NCBI RefSeq assembly: GCF_000787375.1
Contig: NZ_JRJU01000004.1
Coordinates: 124,001 to 188,000, forward strand
Direction: 5' to 3'
Length of the DNA: 64,000 nucleotides
From: Halalkalibacter okhensis
Lineage (GTDB): Bacteria > Bacillota > Bacilli > Bacillales > Bacillaceae_D
Part shown: positions 24,499 to 34,441 of the stretch, piece after piece
How positions within the stretch are numbered: the first letter of the stretch is position 1
Layout of the letters: each line of letters starts with the position of its first letter
Program-made: the position numbers and the translations under genes
Notes under the pieces: generated by a model
Told to the model about the DNA's origin: nothing
Database searches by the model: none
Seen by the model: only the letters and a program-made list of their open reading frames with translations

Positions 24499-26880
24499 CT
24501 ACTTCCGACGCTTCTTCCCCTTTTTCCGCTTCACACTCGGTGCATTCTCATAGAACTTTTTCTTCTTACGCTTGCCGCCGGCTTTATCGTCTCTTTTAGC
24601 GCCCTCTCCGCTTCTGCCATTACGGTTTTCTCCGTTTGACGAACCTGGACCTGAGCTTCCGCGACCGCTTCGGCTACGACCACCTCGGCCTTCACGCTTG
24701 CCGCCAACAATAACTTTCGGACGATCTCGTACTTCACGGCGTTCACGTGGCTTCATTCCGACGACTTCAAAATCAATCGACGCTTCATCCACATTTACAT
24801 TCGTTACCTTAACTTCAATTTCATCACCGATGCGGAACGTTTTCCCTGTCCGCTCCCCAATCATTGCATAATGCTTTTCATCATAATGATAATAATCATC
24901 CGTTAAGTAACTTACATGAACAAGACCTTCAATTGTATTTTCAAGCTCAACGAACATCCCGAAATTCGTAACACCACTAATCATTCCAGTGAACGTTTCA
25001 CCAATTTTATCTTCCATATATTGAGCCTTTTTGATGCTGTCCGTATCTCGCTCTGCTTCCACTGCTCTTCTTTCCATTTCAGAAGCATGTCGTGCTAACT
25101 CAGGTAAAACTGAATTCATATGCTCTTGCGTTGCTTCATCCACATTTCCTTTGATCAAATACGTGCGAATCAAGCGGTGTACAAGCAAATCAGGATAACG
25201 CCTGATTGGTGATGTAAAATGAGTGTAGAACTCCGTTGATAACCCGAAATGTCCTAAACTGTTCGTGTCGTACTTCGCCTGTTGCATCGAGCGCAGCATC
25301 ACGGTACTAATCACCGTTTCTTCTGGCTCGCCTTTAATCTCTTCTAATAATTTTTGAAGCGCACGTGGGTGAACAGTATTGGCATTCCCACGCACTACGT
25401 AACCGAAGTTTGTGATGAATTCGAGAAACTTGCCTAGCTTTTCAGCATCTGGATCCTCGTGAATTCGGTAAACAAACGGAAGTTTCAACCAGTGGAAGTG
25501 CTCAGCTACCGTCTCATTTGCGGCTAGCATAAACTCTTCAATGAGCTTTTCTGCTACTGAACGAGTTCGTAAAACAACATCCGTCGGCTTTCCTTCTTCA
25601 TCCACAAGCACTTTGGCTTCCTTAAAGTCAAAGTCAATGGCTCCACGCTCAAAACGCTTCTTCCGTAAAATCGCTGCTAACTCTTCCATTTCCTCAAAAA
25701 ACGGAACCAACGATTCATAGTTCTTGCGTGTCTCCTCATCTTTCTCCACTAAAATTTGATTCACATCGTAATACGTCATACGTTCGGTCGTCTTGATGAC
25801 ACTTTGGAAAATTTCATGGTTAACCACTTGACCATTTGCATCAATTTCCATTTCACATGTGAGGGTCAATCGGTCGACTTTCGGATTCAAACTGCAAATT
25901 CCATTGGAAAGTCGATGTGGGATCATTGGAATGACGCGGTCTGTTAAGTAAACACTCGTCGCGCGATCAGCGGCTTCTTGGTCAATCGGCGAGCCTTCCT
26001 TCACATAATGAGTGACATCCGCGATGGATACACCTAATAAGTAGTTGCCGTTGTCCAAACGCTTCACATGAACCGCATCATCTAAATCCTTCGCATCAGC
26101 TCCGTCAATGGTTACGATCGTTTCATCGCGAAGATCACGGCGATCCTTTATGTCATCCGGATCAATACTATCTGGTACGGAATTCGCATGCTCAATAACT
26201 TCATCCGGAAACTCAATTGGAATTCCATGCTTATAAATGATTGAAAGGATGTCCATTCCTGGGTCATTTTTATGCCCAAGCACTTTAATGACTTTTCCTT
26301 CTGCACTCATACGACCTTCAGGGTACTTCGTTATTTTAACGACCACTTTATGTCCATCAACAGCACCAGCTGCTTGGTCTTGCGGAATAAAAATATCATT
26401 AGCAACTCGTTTGTCATCCGCAATAACAAAACCATATGAACCTTGATCTTGATAGGTTCCAACGACATCCGTTGTTCCACGCTCAACAATACGAACGACT
26501 TGACCTTCCGGGCGTGACCCTGACGACTTTTGATTTAAACGAACGAGAACCGTATCACCATTCATCGCACTATTTAAATCTCCACTCGTCACATACACAT
26601 CGTCCATTCCTGGTTCTTCAGGAATAATAAAAGCAAACCCTTTTGCGTGGCCTTGTACACGTCCGCGCACTAAATTCATTTTTTCAGGAATCCCATAACG
26701 GTCTGTTCTTGTTCGTACAACAAGCCCTCTATGTTCCAATTCATTTAATGCTTTTACTAACTCTTTAAATTCATCACTGCTTTTGATGTTAAATGATTCT
26801 TCAATTTCTTTTATAGAAAGAGGTTTCTCCGCTGCTTCGCGAAAGTGCGATAACAGTTCTTGAATCAAGTCTTCATTCAA
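24499..26880 (-). CDS. rnr: Ribonuclease R
   Basis: A processive 3'-5' exoribonuclease of 793 residues. Order: N-terminal winged helix, two cold-shock domains, the RNB catalytic domain ([23 protein letters not shown] with metal-binding Asp residues, [18 protein letters not shown]), an S1 domain ([20 protein letters not shown]) and a very basic tail ([11 protein letters not shown]...KGKKRRK). RNase R degrades structured RNA and, with SmpB-tmRNA, non-stop mRNA. The start is TTG, with AAAGGAG upstream. An Arg/Gly/Ser-rich stretch (about 725-760) precedes the tail. Confidence 0.97.
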   Translation of the reverse strand: MNEDLIQELLSHFREAAEKPLSIKEIEESFNIKSSDEFKELVKALNELEHRGLVVRTRTDRYGIPEKMNLVRGRVQGHAKGFAFIIPEEPGMDDVYVTSGDLNSAMNGDTVLVRLNQKSSGSRPEGQVVRIVERGTTDVVGTYQDQGSYGFVIADDKRVANDIFIPQDQAAGAVDGHKVVVKITKYPEGRMSAEGKVIKVLGHKNDPGMDILSIIYKHGIPIEFPDEVIEHANSVPDSIDPDDIKDRRDLRDETIVTIDGADAKDLDDAVHVKRLDNGNYLLGVSIADVTHYVKEGSPIDQEAADRATSVYLTDRVIPMIPHRLSNGICSLNPKVDRLTLTCEMEIDANGQVVNHEIFQSVIKTTERMTYYDVNQILVEKDEETRKNYESLVPFFEEMEELAAILRKKRFERGAIDFDFKEAKVLVDEEGKPTDVVLRTRSVAEKLIEEFMLAANETVAEHFHWLKLPFVYRIHEDPDAEKLGKFLEFITNFGYVVRGNANTVHPRALQKLLEEIKGEPEETVISTVMLRSMQQAKYDTNSLGHFGLSTEFYTHFTSPIRRYPDLLVHRLIRTYLIKGNVDEATQEHMNSVLPELARHASEMERRAVEAERDTDSIKKAQYMEDKIGETFTGMISGVTNFGMFVELENTIEGLVHVSYLTDDYYHYDEKHYAMIGERTGKTFRIGDEIEVKVTNVNVDEASIDFEVVGMKPRERREVRDRPKVIVGGKREGRGGRSRSGRGSSGPGSSNGENRNGRSGEGAKRDDKAGGKRKKKKFYENAPSVKRKKGKKRRK

Positions 26881-26922
26881 TGTTTTCTTCTCCTTTCGTT
26901 AACAGCTTCTTTCTATATTCGT

Positions 26923-27669
26923 CTAGACGGTCCAATCAAGTGACTCCAAAAATTGATACACATCGTCATGAAGCTGTTCTTTTTCTTTATCTAATGTAAT
27001 GACATGCGTTGAATCTTCATACCATTTTAACGATTTCTGATCCGACTCAACGTTGTCGTGAATAATATTCGCACTCTCAATATCGATCATTTGATCATGT
27101 CTTGCTTGAACTACAAAAATCGGCGAGTAAATGTAATCAAGCTGATCTTTCACATCATTTATTAATCCTTGCAGGCCATTTAAGGTTTCCATTGGTGAGT
27201 CTGCAAATGCGGCCATTTCCTCATCAATTTGCTCTGCTGTCTTTTTCTCTAACTGTTTGTATTGTTTCGCATAGGCAAGCACACCTTTGTAAATCGCATC
27301 TTCTGTTTTCGGCTTCATCGGTGCACACATTGGCACAATTCCCTTTATAGGTAGAGTGTACCCGATTTTTAATGAGAATACCCCTCCGAGCGACAGGCCA
27401 CAAACAGCAATTTCTTCATGACCCTTGCTCTTAAGAAACTCATATCCTTCAACGACATCCTTCCACCAATCTTCTGGCCCCGTATGTACTAATTCTTCAG
27501 GAGGGACGCCATGTCCTTTATATAATGGTGCATGACAGGTATATCCGAGCTTTTGTAAATGTCTTCCAATCATCCTAACATCTGCTGTCGTGCCTGTAAA
27601 ACCATGCAGAAGCAAAACAGCCCGCTCTCCTCCCTCAAACGTAAATGGCTTAGGTACAACCACTTTCAT
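26923..27669 (-). CDS. est: Carboxylesterase of the Est30/YvaK type
   Basis: An alpha/beta hydrolase of 248 residues starting [20 protein letters not shown]. Catalytic Ser lies in GLSLGG (about 93), Asp in QARHD (about 192) and His in STHVITLD (about 222). It matches the Bacillus/Geobacillus Est30 family, which cleaves short-chain carboxylesters. ATG 27669 is 9 bases after GAGG, so upstream in-frame codons to 27702 are excluded. It overlaps the end of the next hydrolase gene, as in the B. subtilis secG-yvaK-rnr operon. Confidence 0.93.
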   Translation of the reverse strand: MKVVVPKPFTFEGGERAVLLLHGFTGTTADVRMIGRHLQKLGYTCHAPLYKGHGVPPEELVHTGPEDWWKDVVEGYEFLKSKGHEEIAVCGLSLGGVFSLKIGYTLPIKGIVPMCAPMKPKTEDAIYKGVLAYAKQYKQLEKKTAEQIDEEMAAFADSPMETLNGLQGLINDVKDQLDYIYSPIFVVQARHDQMIDIESANIIHDNVESDQKSLKWYEDSTHVITLDKEKEQLHDDVYQFLESLDWTV

Positions 27670-28366
27670 CTTCATCTTCCTCTCTACACAAAAATGCCTC
27701 AATCTTATTAATTAGTAGCTCTTTTTCAAAGCCGTGGCAAATCAAATGCTTAGACTCTGGTAAAAAATCTAGATCCTTTTGTTTTGAACCAATGGTTTCA
27801 TAAAGGTAAAGAGCACTTTTTCGTGGGACAATCCCATCTTGCTCTCCTTGTAAAATTAACGTAGGAATTGATACTTTCTTCAGATAAGGCTTGATTTTTT
27901 TAACGACTTGCATGAATTGAAAAACTGCTGTCATCGGAGTATCCATGATCTTTTTTCGATATAATAAATAATGCTCATCTTGATCAAGCTCACCGAGCAC
28001 GCGTAAGCGTACTTTGTCCTTTAACTCATGCAATAGTTGCTGTGGGTTACCATAATACGCCGCTGCACTTAACAGGACAAGCTTTGACACATCATACTTA
28101 GCCGCAATGTAGCATGCTAGCATCCCACCCATCGAAAAGCCGATCACATACACTTGTTCACAGCGACTTAACAATTCGCGCACAGCAACCTCCGCTGTAT
28201 ACACCCATTGTTGGTACGTAACATCACGTAAATTCCCTTTAGGTCCATGTCCAGGCAACGTTGGTGTATACACAAGCCAATGCTTGTTTTCAAGAAAATA
28301 TGTTGATACCGGCTCTACTTCCCACGGTTCGCCAGTGAAGCCATGCAAACAAAGACAGCCAATCAT
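27650..28366 (-). CDS. Alpha/beta hydrolase
   Basis: 238 residues with oxyanion motif [11 protein letters not shown], nucleophile IGFSMGGML (Ser about 97) and late His in [12 protein letters not shown]. It resembles the adjacent esterase in overall plan but not closely, so it may be an old duplicate. ATG 28366 follows AAAGGTG. It overlaps est by 20 bases. Substrate unknown; carboxylesterase or thioesterase activity is likely from the family. Confidence 0.85.
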   Translation of the reverse strand: MIGCLCLHGFTGEPWEVEPVSTYFLENKHWLVYTPTLPGHGPKGNLRDVTYQQWVYTAEVAVRELLSRCEQVYVIGFSMGGMLACYIAAKYDVSKLVLLSAAAYYGNPQQLLHELKDKVRLRVLGELDQDEHYLLYRKKIMDTPMTAVFQFMQVVKKIKPYLKKVSIPTLILQGEQDGIVPRKSALYLYETIGSKQKDLDFLPESKHLICHGFEKELLINKIEAFLCREEDEDESGCT

Positions 28367-28474
28367 ATTCTCTCACACCTTTCTTCACGTTACTGATTCA
28401 CTCGACAATCTTCTTACCTATTCTATGTATTCCTACCCTCATTCATCCTTACGTAAACAAGACTATAACAAAGA

Positions 28475-28499
28475 AGCAGCAGGCATCGCACCTACTGCT
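28475..28499 (-). terminator. Hairpin downstream of secG
   Basis: AGCAGTAGG and CCTGCTGCT pair on the minus strand and are followed by TCTTTGTT. It may attenuate transcription between secG and the hydrolase genes. Confidence 0.6.
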
Positions 28500-28505
28500 T
28501 GAACA

Positions 28506-28736
28506 TTACAAGAAATATGCAACCGTAACGGTTAGAACAAAGAATAACACAGATAAAACGACAGTTGCTTTAATTAGTACCGCATCAATCCCACGAGCTT
28601 TCTGCTTTCCAACAAGCTGTTCCGCTCCACCAGAAATCGCTCCTGAAAGTCCTGCACTTCTTCCAGATTGTAATAAAACGACTGCAATCAAGCTAATTGA
28701 TACGATAACGAGTAAAACTGTTGCTAACATTTGCAC
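28506..28736 (-). CDS. secG: Preprotein translocase subunit SecG
   Basis: Two transmembrane helices flank the conserved [29 protein letters not shown] loop. The likely start is GTG 28736, ten bases after GGAGG, giving 76 residues, the same as B. subtilis SecG. In-frame codons upstream to 28757 lie before the ribosome site. SecG assists SecYE in protein export. Confidence 0.95.
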   Translation of the reverse strand: MQMLATVLLVIVSISLIAVVLLQSGRSAGLSGAISGGAEQLVGKQKARGIDAVLIKATVVLSVLFFVLTVTVAYFL

Positions 28737-28820
28737 GATGTCTACACCTCCAAGCACAGTTTGCGCTTATACTAATGTACCATAAAAATGCTAGACATCA
28801 CAACAATAAATCCGTCTTCA

Positions 28821-29513
28821 CTATTCAAATGGCTTCGCTACCGTAAATGCTTTTGCTACTCTTGCGACACGTTCGCCTAAGCGGCCCGCCATCGTTAATT
28901 CGTCTTTGCATGGAGTGCGTGATCCATCTGGCCCTGCAAGGGTAGATACACCGTACGGGGAACATCCAACCGCTTTATCAGTCAAATACTCAGGGTTTTG
29001 TGTGTATGGTAGGCCAATAAATATGAGTCCAAGATGCAAAAGAGGCACAATGGAATTGAGCAATGTTGCTTCGTGACCTCCATGAATTGATCCCGCACTT
29101 GTAAATAATGCAGTCGGCTTTCCTTCTAATTCTCCAGTTGTACAAAATTGGCCGGCTTGATCAAGAAATGACTTTACTTGAGCTGGCATCGACCCTAAAT
29201 AAGTTGGAAACCCCCAAATAATTCCATCAGCTTCTTTTAAATCATTCATCGTCGCAACAGGAATGTTACTTTGCTCCTGCTGCACACGTTCATAATCTTC
29301 GACTCGCTTTGTTAATTTAAAGTGCTGTCCTAGTCCCTCCTCCTTTTGATTGGTTCTTTGATTAACGACACAAATACTCTCATCCTTAAATTCTGGTATC
29401 CGAACACGTTTTGCTTTTACCCCATCCACCTGCTCTACGCCATTAACGATCGCCTCACTTAAGGTGGAGATATGTCCAAACGCACTATAATAGATGACTA
29501 ATACCTTTGTCAT
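28821..29513 (-). CDS. WrbA-like flavodoxin-fold oxidoreductase
   Basis: Residues 5-22 give the FMN phosphate-binding loop (VIYYSAFGHISTLSEAI). WGFPTYLGSMPAQVKSFLDQAG and FTSAGSIHGGHEATLLN are the other flavin-contact motifs of the WrbA/NQO family, which reduces quinones with NAD(P)H. At 230 residues it is longer than WrbA (about 200), with an insert around 45-80. It is the last gene of the island, 14 bases after an amidohydrolase, so it may work with that pathway. Confidence 0.85.
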   Translation of the reverse strand: MTKVLVIYYSAFGHISTLSEAIVNGVEQVDGVKAKRVRIPEFKDESICVVNQRTNQKEEGLGQHFKLTKRVEDYERVQQEQSNIPVATMNDLKEADGIIWGFPTYLGSMPAQVKSFLDQAGQFCTTGELEGKPTALFTSAGSIHGGHEATLLNSIVPLLHLGLIFIGLPYTQNPEYLTDKAVGCSPYGVSTLAGPDGSRTPCKDELTMAGRLGERVARVAKAFTVAKPFE

Positions 29514-29527
29514 ACATATTCCCTCTC

Positions 29528-30826
29528 TTACAATTTTATAGTTGGGGTTAATTCAAATTGACTCGTTGTATTCGTCATCGCAAGCCATTTTCCTGAACGG
29601 TACACAGCTCTTGTTTGCGGAAGGTCGGCAAATAGCTCTTCAACGCTTTTTGAATCAACCAAAACAAAGTCCGCTAACTCTCCCACTTTTATTCCACACA
29701 ACTGACTTCCAATTAATTTCGCTGGTACTTCTGTAATCATCTTTAATAAAGTAATCATATCTTGTCTTCCGCCCATATGTGCCGTGTATCCAGTTAATTG
29801 CGCAATTTGAAGTAAATCCCCTCTTCCAAAAGGATGAAAGGGATCGCACACATTATCTGATGCAGTAGCCACCTTTACTCCACCATCAATCAACTCACTT
29901 ACTCGAGTAACCCCACGTCTCACGATTCCGCGATCTTGTCTTCCTTGTAAATATAAATTCGCTGCTGGAAGAGTAATCGCACCTAATTCTGCCTCTTTCA
30001 TTTTTTGGATAACCGCTGCAGCCTTATCATGATCCATTGCTGCTAACGAACAAAGGTGATCAACAACCACCCTTCCTTCATACCCGAATTCCATCGTTTT
30101 ATCAGCGATATATAAAACCGTATCAACGGTAGGATCATCACTTTCATCTGTATGTAAATCAATAGGAAGATCAAATTGTTTGGCATAAGCAAAAATCTCG
30201 TCAATACATTCAAGAGGCCGTTCGCTTATATGCGGAGCTCCGCCAACTCCATCGATGCCTAAAGCTAACATTCTCTCGATCTTTTTGCGGTCACTGTCCT
30301 CATAAGGATAGTAAGGCAACATCGGATACACTTGAATGTTCATATATGGAGCTAATTCTTGTTTTAATTGCAAAGCCATTCTAACACCACGAAAGGTCGT
30401 TTCCTCACTCACTCTCGTATTAAAGTCAATATGAGTACGAATCGTACTAGTTCCATGAGCTAACGCCGTTAAAGCTGTTTTCCTCATTCTCCCCAATACG
30501 TTTTCATCGGTGAATGTTTCAGACGCTTTTGTATAGCTATGAATTGCTTCAAATAACGTTCCACTTTGATTTTTAGCAACAAGTAGCGAATGAGACTTAT
30601 CCAAATGCATATGTGCATCAACCATTCCTTGTAAAAGGATTCTCCCCTCCGCATCCCAAACGAGTTCCTCTCCTCGTTCATGATCAGAAAACGAATACGA
30701 AAAGGGACGATCTGCTTTCATATACTCATCATGAACTGTGATCGCATCTAACCGCCCGTTTTTTATGGTGAGATCAAAATTGCGTTCAGCTTGAAGAGTC
30801 GGTATATTTACGTTAAGTAGTTTCAT
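29528..30826 (-). CDS. Cytosine-deaminase-like amidohydrolase
   Basis: 432 residues. The metal site reads DAHMHLDKS, IDLHTDESDDP, VVVDHLCSL and TASDNVCDPF, matching the cytosine deaminase/AtzC branch of the amidohydrolase superfamily. Such enzymes remove amine groups from, or hydrolyse, N-heterocycles with one metal ion. ATG 30826 follows AAAGGAGGAG. It lies 12 bases after a second enzyme of the same type (30839-32110), to which it is only moderately similar, so consecutive steps or different substrates are likely. Confidence 0.88.
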   Translation of the reverse strand: MKLLNVNIPTLQAERNFDLTIKNGRLDAITVHDEYMKADRPFSYSFSDHERGEELVWDAEGRILLQGMVDAHMHLDKSHSLLVAKNQSGTLFEAIHSYTKASETFTDENVLGRMRKTALTALAHGTSTIRTHIDFNTRVSEETTFRGVRMALQLKQELAPYMNIQVYPMLPYYPYEDSDRKKIERMLALGIDGVGGAPHISERPLECIDEIFAYAKQFDLPIDLHTDESDDPTVDTVLYIADKTMEFGYEGRVVVDHLCSLAAMDHDKAAAVIQKMKEAELGAITLPAANLYLQGRQDRGIVRRGVTRVSELIDGGVKVATASDNVCDPFHPFGRGDLLQIAQLTGYTAHMGGRQDMITLLKMITEVPAKLIGSQLCGIKVGELADFVLVDSKSVEELFADLPQTRAVYRSGKWLAMTNTTSQFELTPTIKL

Positions 30827-30838
30827 CGTACTCCTCCT

Positions 30839-32110
30839 TTACTTATTTTGTACTGGCATCCCATCAACCAAATCCATTGCACTCCACTTCGTCTTTTGTG
30901 GCGGAGTTTCAGCAATAATCCTTCCTTTTGAGAAAACAAATTCAGCTACCGGTTGTCTTCTTATTAGGTCCTGGGCATTTTTTGCTCGTATCAAAATGAA
31001 GTTGGCTTCATTTCCCTCAGCGATTCCGTATTGATTTACCCCCAACACTTTAGCAGCATTGCTCGTCAACATCTTAATGACAGCATCAAAATCCTCTGCT
31101 CCTGTCATATGAGCTAGGTGCACAAGCATATGACCTGCCGCAAGAAGAGATCCCGTCCCTAGTGGATAAAAAGGACTTAAAAAGTCGTCATGAGCGACAG
31201 CAACATTGACACCTGATTCATGTAATTCTTTCACTCTTGTGATCCCTCTTCCTTTTGGCCAAGAGTCAAACCTACCTTGCATAGCACAATTAATTAAAGG
31301 AGCAGTCACGACGTTTATATTGGACGCTTTAATCTGACCAATGATTTTTCGGACGTATGCTTCTTCATAATAAGCCATTGCATTGACATGACTTACTGAA
31401 ACTCTTTCATTTAAACTTGATTCCATTGCAAGAGAAGTAACGACTTCTAGAAATCGAGATTGACTATCGTCAATTTCATCACAAAAAATATGAACAAATT
31501 GGTCATATTGCAAAGCTAATTGAAAGCAAAGTTCTAATGATTTGAAGCCCTTTTCACGTGTTGCCTCTAAATGAGGAACCGCACTAATACCATCGACCCC
31601 AAGTTCAATTGCTCTTTTTAGTTGCTGCTCCCCCTCCGTTGAAGAAACAAGCCCGTTTTGAGGGAATGCGATTAATTGCAGGTCTATAAATGATGCGACT
31701 TTTTCTTTCACTTCAAGTAACGCTTTTAAAGCTGTAAAAGATGGGTCAGAAATGTCGACCATACTCCTCATATAAAGTACACCCTGGCTAGACATGATCT
31801 CTATCACTTCTAGCGCTCGTTTTATGACATCTTCGTGGGTTAAATATTGCTCACGATATTGATTCCAAACTTGTATCCCTTCAAAAAGCTCTCCTGATTG
31901 ATTACGGTACGGTCTACCATTTGTTAACGCTGTGTCTAAGTGCAAATGTGATTCAACATAGGGCGGTAAAGCCAATAAATTCATCCCTTCTATCTCACGG
32001 GAACCAGGCTCGTTAACCTTACCAATCCTCTTAATAACCCCTTCTTTTATGCCAATATCCACGGTCCCCTTCTTGTCGATTTTTACATTTTTTACAACAA
32101 GATCATACAT
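30839..32110 (-). CDS. Cytosine-deaminase-like amidohydrolase (second)
   Basis: Family motifs are ESHLHLDTALTNGRP, HIFCDEIDDSQ, VSVSHVNAM and VAVAHDDFLSPFYPLGTGS. ATG 32110 overlaps the end of the FAD-oxidase gene and has GGTGA upstream; the frame also extends to GTG 32119. The HDDFLSPFYPLG segment is closer to true cytosine deaminases (HDDIMDPWYPLG) than in its neighbour. Deamination or amide hydrolysis of a small heterocycle is inferred. The exact substrate is not visible. Confidence 0.88.
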   Translation of the reverse strand: MYDLVVKNVKIDKKGTVDIGIKEGVIKRIGKVNEPGSREIEGMNLLALPPYVESHLHLDTALTNGRPYRNQSGELFEGIQVWNQYREQYLTHEDVIKRALEVIEIMSSQGVLYMRSMVDISDPSFTALKALLEVKEKVASFIDLQLIAFPQNGLVSSTEGEQQLKRAIELGVDGISAVPHLEATREKGFKSLELCFQLALQYDQFVHIFCDEIDDSQSRFLEVVTSLAMESSLNERVSVSHVNAMAYYEEAYVRKIIGQIKASNINVVTAPLINCAMQGRFDSWPKGRGITRVKELHESGVNVAVAHDDFLSPFYPLGTGSLLAAGHMLVHLAHMTGAEDFDAVIKMLTSNAAKVLGVNQYGIAEGNEANFILIRAKNAQDLIRRQPVAEFVFSKGRIIAETPPQKTKWSAMDLVDGMPVQNK

Positions 32111-33479
32111 GCTCTTCACCAGCCATTTCGTGTATTCCTTCTGCGATATATTTTGTTTTTCCAGGATTCAACAACGAGCATGGATCATTTTGCTTCTTAG
32201 CTATACAAATATCGTCAATCCAATCGTCTTTGCCGCCTTCTTCAAGTAAGTACGTATGCGGATTGCTCACTTTTATTCCTAATTTCTCAAAAGCATCAAT
32301 GATCTGCTGTAATCGTTCGTCTGTTGTATAACGAATGACAGGTTGAGAACTCGGTACCAACTTCCCTCTTGCTTTAATCCATTCAAAGTGAATCAACACT
32401 TCATCTTGAAAACATGCTTTAAGCTGTCTTACTTGGTCTAAATATATATGAGGATCAAATCGGCCTTGCAAATACGTATCCGCTTCATTTTGCTTCAACC
32501 ACCAAAGCGTGACATGATTCCAGCTAAAATCACTAACTCGAAGGTTATGATTCTTCACATATTGAGCAAATGTATCCGTTGTTTCTCCTCCATGCTCCAA
32601 AATGAGATTCATAACTTCCTGTGTTTGATCTGGATCGACTTGAAGCAACACGGTCGCCTTTGTTTCACTTCTATATGTCCGAAGAGGCTTAAACACACTA
32701 GAGAGTGGTGCTTCACAAACCGAAACAAGGCGCTTTTTTATATGGGGCTTGCGTGATACTTCTTCTGAAAAAAGGAGCGCACTTTGTAAATCATCAAAGT
32801 AAACAATCATGTCATGCCAATCCGTTTTCTTCGCCGTTGCAATTGTCGCTTCCGTTATAATCCCTGAAATACCGTAGCTATGAATATATTTAGTTAACTC
32901 TTCTTTTTTTGTAACGTTGATCTTTCGCGGCTTCTCTTCCATCGTGACTACCGATAATTGCAATACATTGCCTTCATCCCAAAGTGTCCCATATTGTATA
33001 GAGCCAATGCCCCCTGTTCCTCCCGCAATAAAGCCTGCTAATGTCGACTTCATGAATGTACTCGGATAAAAGCGTAACTCTTGTCCATGTTTACGTAGAG
33101 TCTTTTCAATTACCCCAAGCTTACAACCAGCTTGAAAAGTCGCTTGCTCTTCTTTCATCTCTAACACTTTATTGAGTTTACTGGTATCAAGGACAATGCC
33201 TCCATACAAGGGAACGATCTGTCCATAATTCCCAGTTCCTCCACCTCTTGACACAATCGGCACTTTGCGTTTATAAGCAAATGAAAGCACAGAAATGAGC
33301 TCTTCCTCATCCCTAGGTGCGATCACACAATCTCCGCTATGATGATCTAACAATTTCTTTAAAACAGGCGAATACCAATAATAATCTTGGGACATCTTTT
33401 TTACATATGTCGACTTAGTATGAATGATCTCGTCTTCAAACTCTGCATGCATTTCTTCTAACCAATCCATGCTTGCCAT
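32103..33479 (-). CDS. FAD-linked oxidase (GlcD/PCMH type)
   Basis: 458 residues. The FAD-binding PCMH domain is shown by PIVSRGGGTGNYGQIVPLYGGIVLDTSKLN, FYPSTFMKSTLAGFIAGGTGGIGS and SYGISGIITEATI. The C-terminal half corresponds to the substrate cap. There is no HxxC pair for covalent FAD. It resembles the protein at 35554-36906 along its whole length, so the island carries two paralogues. ATG 33479 follows GGAGGGGG. The genes on both sides are amidohydrolases, so it probably oxidises an intermediate of the same pathway. Confidence 0.88.
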   Translation of the reverse strand: MASMDWLEEMHAEFEDEIIHTKSTYVKKMSQDYYWYSPVLKKLLDHHSGDCVIAPRDEEELISVLSFAYKRKVPIVSRGGGTGNYGQIVPLYGGIVLDTSKLNKVLEMKEEQATFQAGCKLGVIEKTLRKHGQELRFYPSTFMKSTLAGFIAGGTGGIGSIQYGTLWDEGNVLQLSVVTMEEKPRKINVTKKEELTKYIHSYGISGIITEATIATAKKTDWHDMIVYFDDLQSALLFSEEVSRKPHIKKRLVSVCEAPLSSVFKPLRTYRSETKATVLLQVDPDQTQEVMNLILEHGGETTDTFAQYVKNHNLRVSDFSWNHVTLWWLKQNEADTYLQGRFDPHIYLDQVRQLKACFQDEVLIHFEWIKARGKLVPSSQPVIRYTTDERLQQIIDAFEKLGIKVSNPHTYLLEEGGKDDWIDDICIAKKQNDPCSLLNPGKTKYIAEGIHEMAGEEHV

Positions 33480-33518
33480 ACATCCCCCTCCTTCTAGAAG
33501 TTATAAAACGAAAACTGC

Positions 33519-33563
33519 GAAGACACTGAGAAAGGTTGTGGTTCCTTTTCAGTGCCCTCTTGG
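33519..33563. repeat. Hairpin resembling the one after rnr
   Basis: CACTGAGAAAGG pairs with CCTTTTCAGTG inside the gap between the creatininase-family gene and the oxidase gene. The pattern GGGCACTGAAAAGGAACC is shared with the hairpin at 24.3 kb, suggesting a small dispersed repeat. Confidence 0.45.
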
Positions 33564-33608
33564 ATTTCTCTTTTCAAACATACCTTCGCTTTTTTGAATC
33601 ATCTTTTC

Positions 33609-34421
33609 CTATTTCACTACAGTCTTCTTCTGAAACTGTTCCATTTCGAAACAGCTTAGTTCTGTTAATGTTTCCGCTATTTTTTTACTTAATTTAATAA
33701 GAATTTCTTCTCCCTTCTCTACTGTCGCTGCTTTAGCATCACCAGAGATGCCTGTTTCGGAAAGGTCATCAATTACCCAAGCTGCAAAAGGTCCCCCTTT
33801 TATATCAAGTACATCTGAATTGTAGAACTCAGTCGGTGCATAATCCATGTCAACCCAGTCTTTTTCTAAAGCTAATACTAACGAAGTTTCCACATCACCA
33901 CCGTGGATTCCATCTGTTAATTCTTTCTCGGAGAAAAGCTCAGTAAGCTGTGATTTAAAATCCATTGCATTCATCCGAAATACCATCATGCCTGTTTCAA
34001 TCCGTAATTCACGAGCTATCATATTCAATAAATCGATATTGCCTCCATGGGTGTTAAATAAGACAATTCGACGAAATCCACTTACCTGAACACTTTTCCC
34101 TATATCTATAATGACTTGCTGAAGTGTCGTAGCTGATAACGTAATCGTACCTGGATGTCCAAGATGCTCCGTACTTTTTCCATATGCAAGCGGCGGGAGC
34201 ATCCAAACGTTATTCTCTATGGCAAGTTGATTAAACGAAGCCGCTAAAATACCTTCTGCAATTAACGTATCGGTATAAACAGGAAGGTGCGGACCATGCT
34301 GTTCAACCGCGCCAATTGGCAAAACAATGAGACCATTTTCTTTTTCTAACTCTCCTATTTCTCTTTTTGATAAACGAGGCAGGAATAATTCCTGCCATGC
34401 TTTGCTTTTATACCGATTCAA
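33609..34421 (-). CDS. Creatininase-family amidohydrolase
   Basis: 270 residues. Metal ligands of the creatininase fold are visible in LPIGAVEQHGPHLPVYTDTLIAEG, YGKSTEHLGHPGTITLS and LFNTHGGNIDLL. Relatives hydrolyse cyclic amides or amides (creatinine amidohydrolase, MftE, ArfB). The start is TTG 34421, about ten bases after GGAGG. It sits between the binding protein of the importer and the FAD oxidase, consistent with opening a lactam ring during catabolism; that step is inferred. Confidence 0.88.
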   Translation of the reverse strand: MNRYKSKAWQELFLPRLSKREIGELEKENGLIVLPIGAVEQHGPHLPVYTDTLIAEGILAASFNQLAIENNVWMLPPLAYGKSTEHLGHPGTITLSATTLQQVIIDIGKSVQVSGFRRIVLFNTHGGNIDLLNMIARELRIETGMMVFRMNAMDFKSQLTELFSEKELTDGIHGGDVETSLVLALEKDWVDMDYAPTEFYNSDVLDIKGGPFAAWVIDDLSETGISGDAKAATVEKGEEILIKLSKKIAETLTELSCFEMEQFQKKTVVK

Positions 34422-34441
34422 TTAAGAACGCCTCCTAGTTA

